The translations under genes were made by a program, and so were the position numbers. From Gnetum montanum (lineage: Eukaryota > Streptophyta > Gnetopsida > Gnetales > Gnetaceae), in assembly GCA_015680685.1 (NCBI GenBank), contig MNCI01025002.1, positions 287,108 through 351,107 of the forward strand: a stretch of DNA of 64,000 nt, read 5' to 3'. Below, in pieces: positions 48,620 through 59,575 of this stretch. The first letter of the stretch is position 1. The number at the start of each line of letters is the position of its first letter. A model generated the notes under the pieces. The model was not told the origin of the DNA and did not search any database. It saw only the letters and a program-made list of their open reading frames with translations.

Positions 48620-48624
48620 CCTTA
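48620..48624. repeat. Target-site duplication of element I, left copy
   Basis: CCTTA is identical to 55671-55675. Confidence 0.9.
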
Positions 48625-49408
48625 TGATGAGTGGCGAGGTACCCCTACACTCAACCATATGAATACGAGCGTCTCATGCATGATCCAGTCGAACTTCAAG
48701 GACTAAGTGTTTACGCGCCTTAATGAAACACTTAAGGTTAATCAACCATTGTCTTCCCAAGCTTACTTGTATTGTCACAATTGTATGATTAAGTAAGCTT
48801 GAGGTATATGATTTTTATATCTTTTATCTTTTTAATGTCTTATGCTAATAGGGAAAGGTGAAGAAAACTAAGTGACTAACTTTCATTAACTATTCATTAA
48901 CTAAGTTCTAATTGTCCTAGCACCACTATTCATTTCTACTTTCAACACATACCCTGAACTAGTGCAACACTACTAGGATTACCAAACTCTACTCATTACT
49001 GGGTTACCAAGCATTACACACATGCTCGAAGCGGTCGTACTGAGTGCACTTCGCTAGGAGAGTCAAGGGTTGAGAGAGATTAATTAACTAGGAAAGCATT
49101 TAAATATTCAACAATAATTAATTCCTATTTAGCTTTGTCCATATGCTGCAAGGTTTATCAGAAAGTTCATCTTTATTGGCGTACACAAATGTGTGCTCAG
49201 GTACAATTTGCTCGAATAAAGATCTATTCACTTTAGGACTCCTACTGCGGACACATGGAAATTATTCTAGCTCTGGAATGGTAAAACTACAAGAGTTTAG
49301 CTAAGGGTCTAAGTCTAAGTGCCTAGAATAGGGAAAGCTACCTCTTATTTATAGACATTATAGCGGGCCGCAATATCGCGGGGATGGATGTGATATCGCA
49401 GCTCATCA
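48625..49408 (-). repeat. Element I 3' LTR
   Basis: The LTR is 784 bp, running from TGATGAG to CTCATCA in plus-strand view. TATA box (TATTTATA) is at 49346-49353, and two palindrome cores are at 49372 (AATATC) and 49392 (GATATC). The adjoining run 49409-49420 is the polypurine tract on the minus strand. Confidence 0.9.
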
Positions 49409-51294
49409 TACCCCCATGACTGAATGAAAACTCATCCTCGAGTTCCTTACAAAATATTGGGAAGGTATGGGATTATTGACTTGAATGACACTAATGGTGA
49501 ATGGGGTGACATGTGCACGGATCATCATTACAATACATGACAAAATTAGTGTTCATGACAACAAGAGTGAACACTATACACATTTGACATCCAACCTTAT
49601 TTGGCAGCTGAGAGAGAAGAGAGAGAAGAAAAGAAGATGTGTTGCTACCAATGCCAAAGTTATGCCTTCCGTTGTCCATCCATAACCACGCCATCAATCT
49701 TATTCCTTACATAATTGCTCCAGCACCAGTCCATTCCAAGTGTTCCCTCCAGATCCAATCCATTGGTGTATGATTGCCATCTACACACACAACACAATCT
49801 TAAATTAGCAAGGGTAGATGAATCGCAATCCAGTTGATACCTTGCCTCAGTGTACGGTCCATTGATTGAGTTGTGATATGGCTGATGCATATTTTGGAGA
49901 TATAACACTGGTGACTACCCAAGGAGTAGGGGTTAAGAGAAAATCGAAAAAATTGGACCAAGACCGCCATGACTAAGAGCGAACCTCTGGTAGTGATAGA
50001 ATGGAAAAAGATAAGGAATAAGAAAGATGGAGAAAAAGAAACAACAGAAACATCGATGAAATGGATGTCAGAGATGGAAATGAACAAAATAAATGTTGAT
50101 TGTAGAAATGTTTAAGGGAAAGAAATTAACTGAGGCACCAAATAGGAATGCTAGTGGGTCCTCCCCAAAGCAGGCTCATGCCCTTAATGCCTTAACAATA
50201 CCACATTCAAGGAGTCCGTAGGCTCTAGAAATGTCATTTGGACGCAAGAGTTAAAGTCTTAACCCTAAGAACTTACCTAAAAGAAAACAATGTATCAACC
50301 AAAATATGGACTATTGATATGATCGACAATGAAGTGGAAAATGGAGAAAGAATGATGGACAGAAAAGAATGGAATGGAGTCTCAAGAACAAGGTGGTGTA
50401 CAGCCCCGTGTGTAGTTATGGTTAATGTGACTTAGTAGATCTCATTCCAAATCTAGCCTTAAACAATCCACATTCAGTGACTTTTCATTAATACACTTGG
50501 CCAATCCATCCACTTGAAGTAGCAAGAATGCTTACGCCAAAGAGTCACCACCATTCCGACAAAACGAAAAAGGAGAAAGTAGGAAGTGAGGAAGGGCCTT
50601 AGTTAGAGAGAACATTTTTATTTAGTTCCATAACTAGTGCTTGTAGCCCGAATGATTATTTTGTCTAAGGGATGTGCTTTGAATTTTCACTGTTTTTCAC
50701 TATTTTTTTTTTATGCATGAGAACCACACCATGCAAAAATTTATTATTTTTATTAGCTCAGCTTCCTGATAATGGAGCAACATCAGAATGGTAAGGAAAA
50801 CTCAAGAAGAAAACATTCAAGCACCCAAGAGAATGGCCAGCACAAATGCATCAAATCCCCTTGAAGTCACACCCTTTTCAATCCTTGAGTCCTTCCTTAG
50901 TTTGAGAAATGCACAGTCACCAATTCATTGATAGTTTTATTATTGAAAGAAAGGGACTGTACAGTTCCAAGCCAAGAGAGACCATAGAAATTCATGGATG
51001 CATGGATGACATGGACTCATTGCTTGTTATATCAAAAGAACCATACCTTAGTATCAACATTATAACTCAAAGGTAAAAACCAAACATTAGCAATCAATGG
51101 AACATAGTTCATACCATCATCAGGAGCACTTATTAGGTGACAAACCTAACAAAATAAATAAACACACAAATAAACGAAAAAGCATGAACGATGTTGCAAA
51201 AAAAACAAGAAAAGTTAAAGAAATTTGTAAAACAAAAATGTGTAAAAAAAAACTTAAAAAGGAACTGAGGGCCTCAAATGATCAGCATAAGTGG
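49409..51294 (-). other. Element I 3' untranslated region
   Basis: It is homologous to 36003-37954 of element G in reverse, including a cytosine-rich polypurine complement at 49409-49420 and a decayed second motif (CCGCCATGAC) near 49967. An A-rich tract (51140-51260) matches the T-rich tract in G. No conserved ORF is seen. Confidence 0.6.
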
Positions 51295-51399
51295 CCATCT
51301 CCCCCATGACTAAGTTGAAAGGAAGAGATTCGAAATAATGAGCAAGGTCGTCCTTTCTCCTATGTGTTATGTGCATTGACTGTTTTAGACTCATGGTAA

Positions 51400-52170
51400 G
51401 GTTTGGTTTGTTGCACATTAACTAGTAATCTTTTAGCGGACTGTTTGTTTGAAATTTTTAGGAATTTCCAGCTTCCCCCTATTGACATTTTTAGGTTAAG
51501 GGTTGGAAGTTGGTGACGCTCTTGCTCCAGTGCATCTATGCTTTTGACGTGGATGCAAGTTGTTCCCCCAGTTAGTTCCATGCATGTTGGTGAGTTTCTC
51601 TCTTGATCAACTATCAACCACTGGGTGCCTTCTTGTTGTGTGGTTGCTACATACAGGCACTTTTGTATGTTAATTTCTTGGGCACACTAGTTGCATGCAG
51701 GCAATGTTGAACATTCCTGTATGTAATCACACCCTGTATCACTGTATGTGATGCATGGAACCTTCTTCTTCTCGATCTTCCTAAAAGTGTTTTCCTTAGA
51801 TATTTTCAAGGAAAGATCACGGATTCCTAGGCATGCATTTATGGTACTTAGCCATGTCCTTTCCATTATTATTGGAAAGTCCCCTTTGTCATTGTTTACT
51901 TATATTACTAGGAAATTAGCTAAGTATGACCACCCACACACAGTGGTAACGATGTCCTCCACTAGTCCCAAGGGAACTGTGATGGACTGGTCAGCCAGCT
52001 CTAAGCGAATATTACTTTTCTTTAGTGGAGGTAGGTTCTAGGCTTTATACATCTCTTATGATATTAAGTTGACTCTAGAACCTAAGTCCAAAAGAGCTTT
52101 ACATGGTTCATTCCCAGCGACTTGGAGATAGATTAAAGGACTTCCAAGGTCAAAGAATTTCCTGAGAAGG
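51400..52170 (-). pseudogene. Element I retropepsin-like protease, decayed
   Basis: The minus strand shows KALLDLGSRVNLIS with the catalytic Asp codon at 52088-52086, then PIIMERTWLSTINACL (about 51880-51830), followed by a Cys-rich and charged tail (CMELTGGTTCIHV, about 51585-51547) leading to SWKFLKISNKQ (about 51480-51448). That last segment corresponds to the start of the RT-proximal linker in F (about 39705). Right after it, the sequence switches to the equivalent of the far end of pol (51370-51300), marking the deletion. Confidence 0.75.
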
Positions 52171-52189
52171 TGGCCCTCCTTAATCTAGT

Positions 52190-54747
52190 CAGTGACGGCA
52201 TGTGTTAACATAATCGTGTGTGTTGAGCTCTGTTTTTGGTTTGAAGGGAGCTCTGAAGTCTTATTTGATGGAGGAGCGTTTAGAGGCTCAACCGCTTGTG
52301 GTTTTGAGAGCTTGGTTGGACTGTTGGTTTTAAAGAAAGGTCTTCTCTTTGTACACTTGTCAGAACCAACAGCGGGTTGAAGGTTCTCAGCTCTCATAGC
52401 ATTGCGTTGCTCTGGTTGAGTGGGGAGTTCCCCTTGCATTGCTGGAGCAGGTGGTAATGGAGCTATCGGTGTGAGAGTTGCGGATGGGTTTGGAGGATGG
52501 TATATATGTGGGTTGTCTCTCCTAGGAGAAGGAGTCCTATAATACTCTTGAGCTTAGTAGTGACGTTGTGGTGTCACATGACCAACAAAGTCACATGGAG
52601 AGATTGCCTGCTGCCACATAGTAGCCATATGGATCCAGTTGTCGGTAAGGGTATTGTTGCCATGGCAGTGGCATCCCCCATGACTGTGGGTATTGCCACT
52701 ATTGGTGTTGCTCAATAGGTTGTGGTGGAGTTCCACTTGGAAAATACGTTAAAGGTTGGTGGAACTGTCTTGGGTTACCTTGGGGATAAGGTAACCATTG
52801 GGGTTCTTGCCATTTGTTAAGTCATGGGTTGAGTGCATACACTCTAGACTCTTGTAGATGTGAGATTACTGGGCAACATCCCTTAGGATGGTCGTATTGG
52901 CATATCTCACATCCACCGTCATTATCTGTATCAGAATCCACAGCCTCTTCTGTGATGGCCATTTTACCCTTACCTTTGTTATGTGCATTGTCCATGTCCT
53001 TCTTTTTCTTTTTGTCATAGTCACTACCTTGCTCCTTAGACTCCTCTACAATTTTGAGAATGGTTTCAAATCTACTATCTAGGGAGTCCCACATTTGGTC
53101 TACCTTTGCTGACACTTCTGTTATTAATTTTTGCAGCGGCAAGGTTTTCCTATGCACCATCTCTTTAAGTGGTGACTCTTCCTCCTCCTCACAAAATCTC
53201 ACTCCCCTTTTTCAGAGGGAAGGATCGTGGTTATACTCTTCCACACTTTCTCCCTTACGTAGCTCTCCTTCTTCCTTGGCTACTTGCTCCAACAATCTAT
53301 GAACCTAATGGGACCTAAGCTCTAATAATCTCCCTTGGGCATATGTTCCAAGGGTTCTCCTAGTTTCATGCCTAAGTCCATCTACAAGATGACACAGTTG
53401 ATCCTGCTGCAAGTAACCATGGCCCGGGCAACGATGTAATAGTTCATAATAACGGCCCATGGCAGCATCCAAGGGTTTATGGTTTCCTTGCTTCCATCTT
53501 TGGATTTGCTTTTGCAGGTTGGACACCCAGGAGTACATTTGATACTTATCATTAAATAGTTCTAGCATCATACTCCACCTTCGAATAGATTCCAGTTCTA
53601 AGGACTGGTACCAGCTTTTCGCTTCTTTTACTAGTGTCCTTGGGAACAACTTTAGTTTTTGCCATTCGTTCTCAATGTTCTGCAAGGCACATGCATCGTG
53701 AAATGCTTGTAAGTGGTTTTGAGGATCAGCGTTGTATCCCCCTCAAATTGTGGGATATTATTCATGTCTAACCTCTTGATCCTGCTATCTTTTTGGTGCC
53801 TTGTGGGAATTCTTATGGCCTCCATGATATCTAACATGCTTCGGGTTGCAAGTAGGGGTTCTTCGTGGTCATTTCATTCATAGTGTCTGTGATGTCTACG
53901 CAATTCCCTACTCTCCCTTCTTTTATGCCGTGATTCTCTCGAGTGCCCTTGTTCTCTTTCTCGACTCTATTGTCGAGGTTTCTCACTCTATTTACCTTTG
54001 TCCTCACGGTTAGGTTCCTTATGACTACGTCCTGATACTAAAGGAGAGGGTGAATGTGATGATGAAGGTGAAGAAGAAGGAGGACCATCACCATGACGAT
54101 GTTCCCTACCTTCTCTTCGGTGGTCTCAGCCCCAATCATGATTACAATCAGACTGCATGCCCTTATCATGTGTTGTGTTCCTCATTGCACACTTGGTTTT
54201 CGTGGGGATTAGAACCAGGATTGTGAATCGTGGAGTGGAGGTTCTGATACACCACCTCCTAACCATCGTTAGGAGGGGGAACATCATTTTGTGGAGAACC
54301 TATTGAAATAGGTTCACCACCCTCGATTTCACTTAAAACGGGTGGAGCATTATGGGGTCCTTTGCCCTTCAATGAGGTATAGTATCTCTCTTGTCGCAAG
54401 TCCCTTTGACATTGCACTTCTGTGAGATGGTAATCCCTTGTGTCATAATCACATGCAATGTATTCTGCGTATAACTGTGACATGCCTACTCGCACAAGAG
54501 CATGACGAAGCATGTTGGGGACTGCTCGATCTAGAGGCAACACTATGTTACCCTCCAAGTCTCTCCAACGCAGTTGTTCATCTTGATGGAGAATAAAGGT
54601 AAAGTCAAGTACATACTCATTGTGATGAATATATACCACATGGAACTGTTGAGGCACTGGCGGATCTTGGTTACGTGTGTTGTGCTACCGACTGTCTCTT
54701 GTGTGAGTCCTAGGTGGTGAAGTGCTTTTGTGCGAAGAATAAGACAT
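52190..54747 (-). pseudogene. Element I Gag, decayed
   Basis: The start codon is at 54747-54745, 130 bases after the primer site. It opens MSYSSHKSTSPPRTHT and continues with EYVLDFTFILHQDEQLRW (about 54620-54567) and GNIVLPLDRA. An Arg/His/Ser-rich linker (54150-53900) follows. Then comes the capsid region (QNIENEWQKLKLFPRTL, 53682-53632; DQLCHLVDGLRHETRRTLGT, about 53407-53348). The segment KVDQMWDSLDSRFETILKIV is at about 53107-53048, and the short Cys/His knuckle CEICQYDHPKGCCP at 52911-52870. A Pro/Gln-rich tail ends at about 52190. It is one of the best-conserved Gags here, with only a few stops (for example about 54690, 54259 and 53740). Confidence 0.8.
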
Positions 54748-54876
54748 TTTTTTGTCTTATTCGGTGTGCCATTTACCATTATCTTATTTTTCTTTTCATC
54801 AACCCTAAGGGTTCGTTCTAGCATCCCAACAATATGAATGATCTCCTATGTTCTACGTAGCGCACAAACAACTAAG

Positions 54877-54894
54877 TCCCCGACAACGGTGCCA
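54877..54894 (-). promoter_or_regulatory. Element I primer binding site (tRNA-Asp type)
   Basis: The minus strand reads TGGCACCGTTGTCGGGGA, one base from the 5' LTR. Confidence 0.85.
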
Positions 54895-54895
54895 A

Positions 54896-55670
54896 TGATA
54901 AGTGGCGAGGTACCCCTACACTCAACCATACGAATACGAGCGTCTCACGCACAATCCAGTCGAACTCCAAGGACTAAGTGCTTACGCGCCTTAATGGAAC
55001 ACTTAAGGTTAATCAATCACTATCTTCCCAAGCTTACTTGTATTGTCACGGTTGTATGGTTAAGTAAGCTTGAGGTATATGATTTTTATATCTTTTATCT
55101 TTTTAATGTCTTATGCTAATAAGGAAAGGCAAAGAGAACTAAGTGACTAACTTTCATTAACTATTCATTAACTAAGTTCTAATTGTCCTAGCACCAGTAT
55201 TCGTTCCCACTTGCCGCACACACCCTAAACCAGTGCAACGCTGCTGGGATTACCAAACGCTACTCGTTACTGGGTTACCAAGCATTACACACGTGCTCGA
55301 AGCGGTCGTACTGAGTGCACTTAACTAGGAGAGTCAAGGGTTGAGAGAGATTAATTAACTATGAAGGCATTTAAATATTCAACAATAATTAATTCCTATT
55401 TAGCTTAGTCGACATGCTGCAAGGTTTATCAAAAAGTTCATCTTTATTGTCATATACAAATGTGTGCTCAAGTACAATTTGCTCGAATAAAGATCTGTTC
55501 ACTTTAAGACTCCTACTACAGGCACATGGAAATTATTCTAACTTTGGAATGGTAAAACTACTATAGTTTGGCTAAGGGTCTAAGTCTAAGTGCCTAGAAC
55601 AGGAAAAGCCACCTCTTATTTATAGACATTGCAACGGGCCACGATATCGCGTACGCGATATCGCGGATCA
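54896..55670 (-). repeat. Element I 5' LTR
   Basis: The LTR is 775 bp, running from TGATAAG to GCGGATCA in plus-strand view. TATA box is at 55617-55624 (TATTTATA), and two palindromes with GATATC cores start at 55643 and 55657, 14 bp apart. In the first 205 bp it differs from the 3' LTR at 14 positions, all transitions. Confidence 0.9.
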
Positions 55671-55675
55671 CCTTA
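55671..55675. repeat. Target-site duplication of element I, right copy
   Basis: CCTTA is identical to 48620-48624. Confidence 0.9.
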
Positions 55676-56886
55676 CTTCTATCATAGATAATTTGGAACA
55701 TCATTCACGCTACCTTTAATATTTTTGAAAGAAGTTTGATTTTATTTTTATGTATCTTATAACATACCATACAAAAATCATTTTCAATTTGGAAAGATGT
55801 TCACTTAAACAATTGGATAAAACTCAATACCATTGCAACAATTTATAAAAAATATTTCATTTTGGTAAAATATTTTATTTTTCTAAATTGGCAAAGTGTT
55901 GATTTTATTTTTAACTAAAATATCATTATTTTCAAAATTCTAGGTTTTCACCATAAGAACTATCATAACATCTATCAAATTTATCTCCAGTGCTAGCATA
56001 ATATTATTCAATAGTTTAAAATGTTTGATTTCTAAATATATATAGTTAAAAACTTGTCTTAGTGACATTATTTAAAATGGCCGAATAATATAACTTATTC
56101 CAATAAACAAAGAACAAACTAATGATCAATGAATACTAGCTAATACACTGCTATCAATAATTCAATTAATAATATTATTTAGAAATGTTTAGGTTTATTG
56201 AAACTCTTTCCTACAAATCCTTGTCCACTCTCATTATTACTTGCTCTGCCTAATAAATAGTTTAAAATATGCATTAAATAATATAAATTACCTTTTTGTT
56301 ATCGGTACTGCCATTTATTTTTATCTAAAGAAAATCTTTTAAAAAAACTTTTCAAATCCCTTCATTTTAATTGGAATGCAACTTAAAAATTGGAGTACAC
56401 ACCAATTGATCAAGGACATAATATCGCCGAAATGCTCACCCACTTGATGAAGCTATGTAAATCAGTTACTGTAAACTCATCAAGAGTCAAAATGCAGTCT
56501 CATATTTTCCCTAACTTGAAAGTCGGGATGACTAATAGTAAGCCAAACCTGGGTGAATTAAACTTTTTGGGAAAAAATATAATGTTGGTAAACAAGCCAA
56601 TCATCATGCTATAATATTAAACAAAACACTTATAGCATATTACAGGACTCCGTAATGAAGATCCTAATTTATTGCATTTTGGATATTAGAATAAAGACTT
56701 ATCGTGTTCGTTCGCATCCATGTTACAAAATCCATAATGACGAGGACATGATATTCAAATAAAATGTCATCACATATATTTATTTGTATGTCGATATATG
56801 ACTGCCATCATTAATAAGAACAAGCATATGCAAAATCAGAGAGAAACAAGATGCTTACGTATGCAAAGAAAATTCAATATTTGCAA
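55676..56886. other. AT-rich flank downstream of the UPRT locus
   Basis: No repeat end or convincing ORF is recognised. It is probably host intergenic DNA and possibly the 3' flank of the minus-strand gene at 56887. Confidence 0.4.
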
Positions 56887-59170
56887 TTAGTATGTCCCAA
56901 AGGAACGATCTCCTGCATCCCCGAGTCCTGGTAGTATATATCTAGTAGAAAGCCAACAATCACATGTGTTGAGGCCATAAAGTCACATTCACTTACAATT
57001 AAAATAATCTAATAATTAGAAAAACAAAATTGTGCACTCAAGAATTAACAGAAAAGCAATACCCCTTGTCATTTACAGAAGGATCAACAGCACCAACGTA
57101 GATATGAAGCCCGTCAAGAATGAAGCAATATTAATTATTAAAAAATATAAAATCAACGATTTCCATTAAAAAGAGGATATCTAAGTTACCCAGGAAAATT
57201 CTCTTTTAATTTAATAATAGCTGGAGGGCCAGCAATCGCAGACACCTGAAAACAGAACAAAACAAGTCATTTGTGTTCCATTACTTTTATGACCATGCCC
57301 TTAGTACTAACAAAAACAAAAAGCTTAAGATTGATTTTATCTCATGTCAAAAAGAAAACTTTGTGGTTTAGTAATAAGGTAAAATAAAAGACATATATGA
57401 CCAAAGATTAAGCCCCAGCCATGAGCCCTGAATTCAAACTAGGGTACCACCATTGGCAATTTTATTAAGAGATGAAGAATATTTGTTTAGAAAACAGAAA
57501 TCAAAGTGATGATTAAAAACTTTAACATTAAAATTTAGGGTAATATGAAAATTTCTAAAGTAATCTCTTTCTGAAATCATTTTCAAAGCTTCAAAAAACT
57601 TGAAGCAATATAAGCACTAATATATAAGAGTATTATATGGTAGATTATAGATATCACAAAAACAAAGGTGCCTGAAAACTTACCACACGGATTTTGTCTA
57701 TATCAACATCCGTGTCTTTTAGAATCTTGATAGTTGCAACCATTGTTCCCCCTGATGAAGTATGCTTCTCAGTTTACATAATTTTCTTCAAAGAGCAAAA
57801 AACATTGATCTCTGTTGAAGTTAAATCATATGACAAAAATTTAACAAATTAAGTACCAGTTGCGAGCATCGGATCAGCAACCAGCACCCGTGTCTCATTC
57901 TGGATTTTGTCTGGTAGCCTGTCATTCAAATGACAGCATAATTCATAACAGATGTCAATATTGAATAAGACACAATCTTGCATTTAAATATCAAAAATAA
58001 AAAAGTTTTCTGAGGTATAATACATGATTAACCAGTATGTTTTATTATTGGCAATATTTTGGAAGAGTGAAATTTGTGGCCCTGGCGGTTTTTGGATTTA
58101 AGAATCCTTCTGCAATGGCAGTTTTATATCTAAAGGCTGAAGGTTGAATTAACAGTACCGTTGTACACAGCTATAATAGATTCGGGACTTCTTATTAGTT
58201 GTTTAACCACAACTCGATAATTTCCGTTTATTAAGAACGCTCCATTGCTATACACTTCCAACAATTTTGTTTATTGAAGTTTCGTTTGCTAAGCAACAAT
58301 TGGCAGTGAGAAATTTTACCATGAGTTTAAGTTTCGTTACAAAATTTCCTACCGTCGACATCTTTTGTATTTCAATGTGAGTGGAGTAACCTTTAGTTAG
58401 GGAAAACATTTTTACCATGTATGATTACCAATCATATATACAAGGTATCATGTTAAAAAGATGGTCTGAGAATAGCATGTAAAGCCATAATCAAAAGCTA
58501 TTAAGTAACCTGAAACTACAAGATACGCTGACATACTTGTTTATATACAACTATGGCTGAAGAGTAGTCTCATTTCTAGCAAAACCTGATAGATTGAGTA
58601 AATCTAACAATGTTAGTCTCTTAATAATTTCAAATCACCCAAGAAAATTTTTTTAAAGAGCCAACACTAACACATGCCAACATGATATGTCTTTGATCCA
58701 GGTAAAACAGAAGCAGCCTGGTCCACAACTGCTAAACCAGCCCTAAGAATAAGCACAACCTACAAATAACCATATAAATCATTTGCTAGTGTTAACCATA
58801 TTTTTCCAGAGAATAACAAATATTAGCTGACAAGGTAAGGAGTTACCATTCAGCTACAATAGCCTTGGTGAAAAACAGCATTCAAACACTTTCATTTAAA
58901 AAAGCCTTAGAAGTTGAACATTAAATAATACCAGCACTGGCTCTTGCTGATTAATAACTTCCGCAGGTGCAACTGCCAAAGGTGTGTTTACTTCTCCAGT
59001 CACAGTAGGCTGAAAAGGCCCAGAGGTAAGTTTTATTGTAAAAAGGACTGAACCTTAAAATAACCATGTAAATGGGGGGTAATCTTTGGATTCATAAATA
59101 ATAATAAACCGACCTGCCAGTCCCTGGAAGCTTCATATATAAGAAGTCTTCCCAGCTCCCCCATTGCATT
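56887..59170 (-). pseudogene. UPP: Uracil phosphoribosyltransferase gene, 5'-incomplete, probably decayed
   Basis: UPRT makes UMP from uracil and PRPP in pyrimidine salvage; plant forms are usually plastidial. Nine minus-strand exons are legible: about 59170-59114 (AMGELGRLLIYEASRDWQ), 59009-58932 (PTVTGEVNTPLAV), 58759-58678 (VVLILRAGLAVVDQ), 58585-58537 (ARNETTLQP), 57918-57857 (RVLVADPMLAT), 57751-57684 (GTMVATIKILKD), 57245-57190 (VSAIAGPPAIIKL), 57110-57063 (LHIYVGAVDPSVNDKG) and 56941-56887 (YILPGLGDAGDRSFGTY, then TAA). The PRPP loop (DPMLATGGT) and the uracil-binding GLGDAGDRSFGT end are intact, and phases join correctly. Lesions: in-frame TAG at 58553-58551, a GC instead of GT donor at 58677-58676, no AG before the exon at 57110, and a TGA at 59173-59171. 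The 5' exons are absent or lie beyond element J. A long intron filled by J is the alternative. Confidence 0.85.
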
Positions 59171-59171
59171 T

Positions 59172-59221
59172 CAAGCAAACAAGCACATACACTTCGTTAC
59201 CAAGCAAACAAGCACATACAC
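59172..59221. repeat. Two 21-bp direct repeats at the UPRT/element J junction
   Basis: Bases 59172-59192 and 59201-59221 are identical, separated by TTCGTTAC. They lie exactly where recognisable UPRT coding sequence ends and the GC-richer sequence begins. Confidence 0.85.
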
Positions 59222-59575
59222 AACCTTGTAGACCACATCGATGGGAGGGGAAATGATGCACCTACAAGGAAGGTACCTCACCCCCAGATCTGGTACAAGG
59301 TGTGGCATGGCACCGCACCAAAACTATCCAGTCTTGGCTGCCTACATATCTACTACCACCGTAGAATCCATGTAGTTCTCAACGGAGAAGAGGGGAAATG
59401 AAGAGGACTTAGAAGAGAGTGCAACAGGAGGGTGTCCTATTGCTAGCTTGGTACCACCAAGCCAGGGTGGGTTTTGTAACACTTGAGAGCCACCCAAGGG
59501 TGCCTCAGAGTGTTCCATGGCCCCCAAACCATGGGGAGAGCCCAAGAGAACCACCATTCTAGGACATCTCTCACA
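59222..59575 (-). repeat. Candidate 3' LTR end of element J
   Basis: The plus-strand sequence ends CTCTCACA followed by ATCCTCCCCCACAC. On the minus strand this is a polypurine tract (59589-59576) directly before TGTGAGAGATG, the usual arrangement of a 3' LTR start. The left border is not clear and no second LTR lies in the window, so the extent is a guess. Confidence 0.4.

Larger units (their letters stand above)
48625..55670 (-). mobile_element. Element I: gag-protease-only Athila-like element
   Basis: On the minus strand the 5' LTR (55670-54896), primer site, gag, protease, 3' untranslated region and 3' LTR (49408-48625) are all present, flanked by the perfect 5-bp duplication CCTTA. No RT, RNase H or integrase is present. 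It is about 7.05 kb and inserted in the second Copia copy of element H. It is among the best-preserved members here. Compared with G it keeps about 80 bp more at the pol-deletion junction. Confidence 0.9.

Noticed and set aside
56887-59170. Functional UPRT gene or uridine kinase-UPRT fusion
   Set aside because: A premature stop and defective splice sites argue against function, and no kinase domain is visible upstream in the window.
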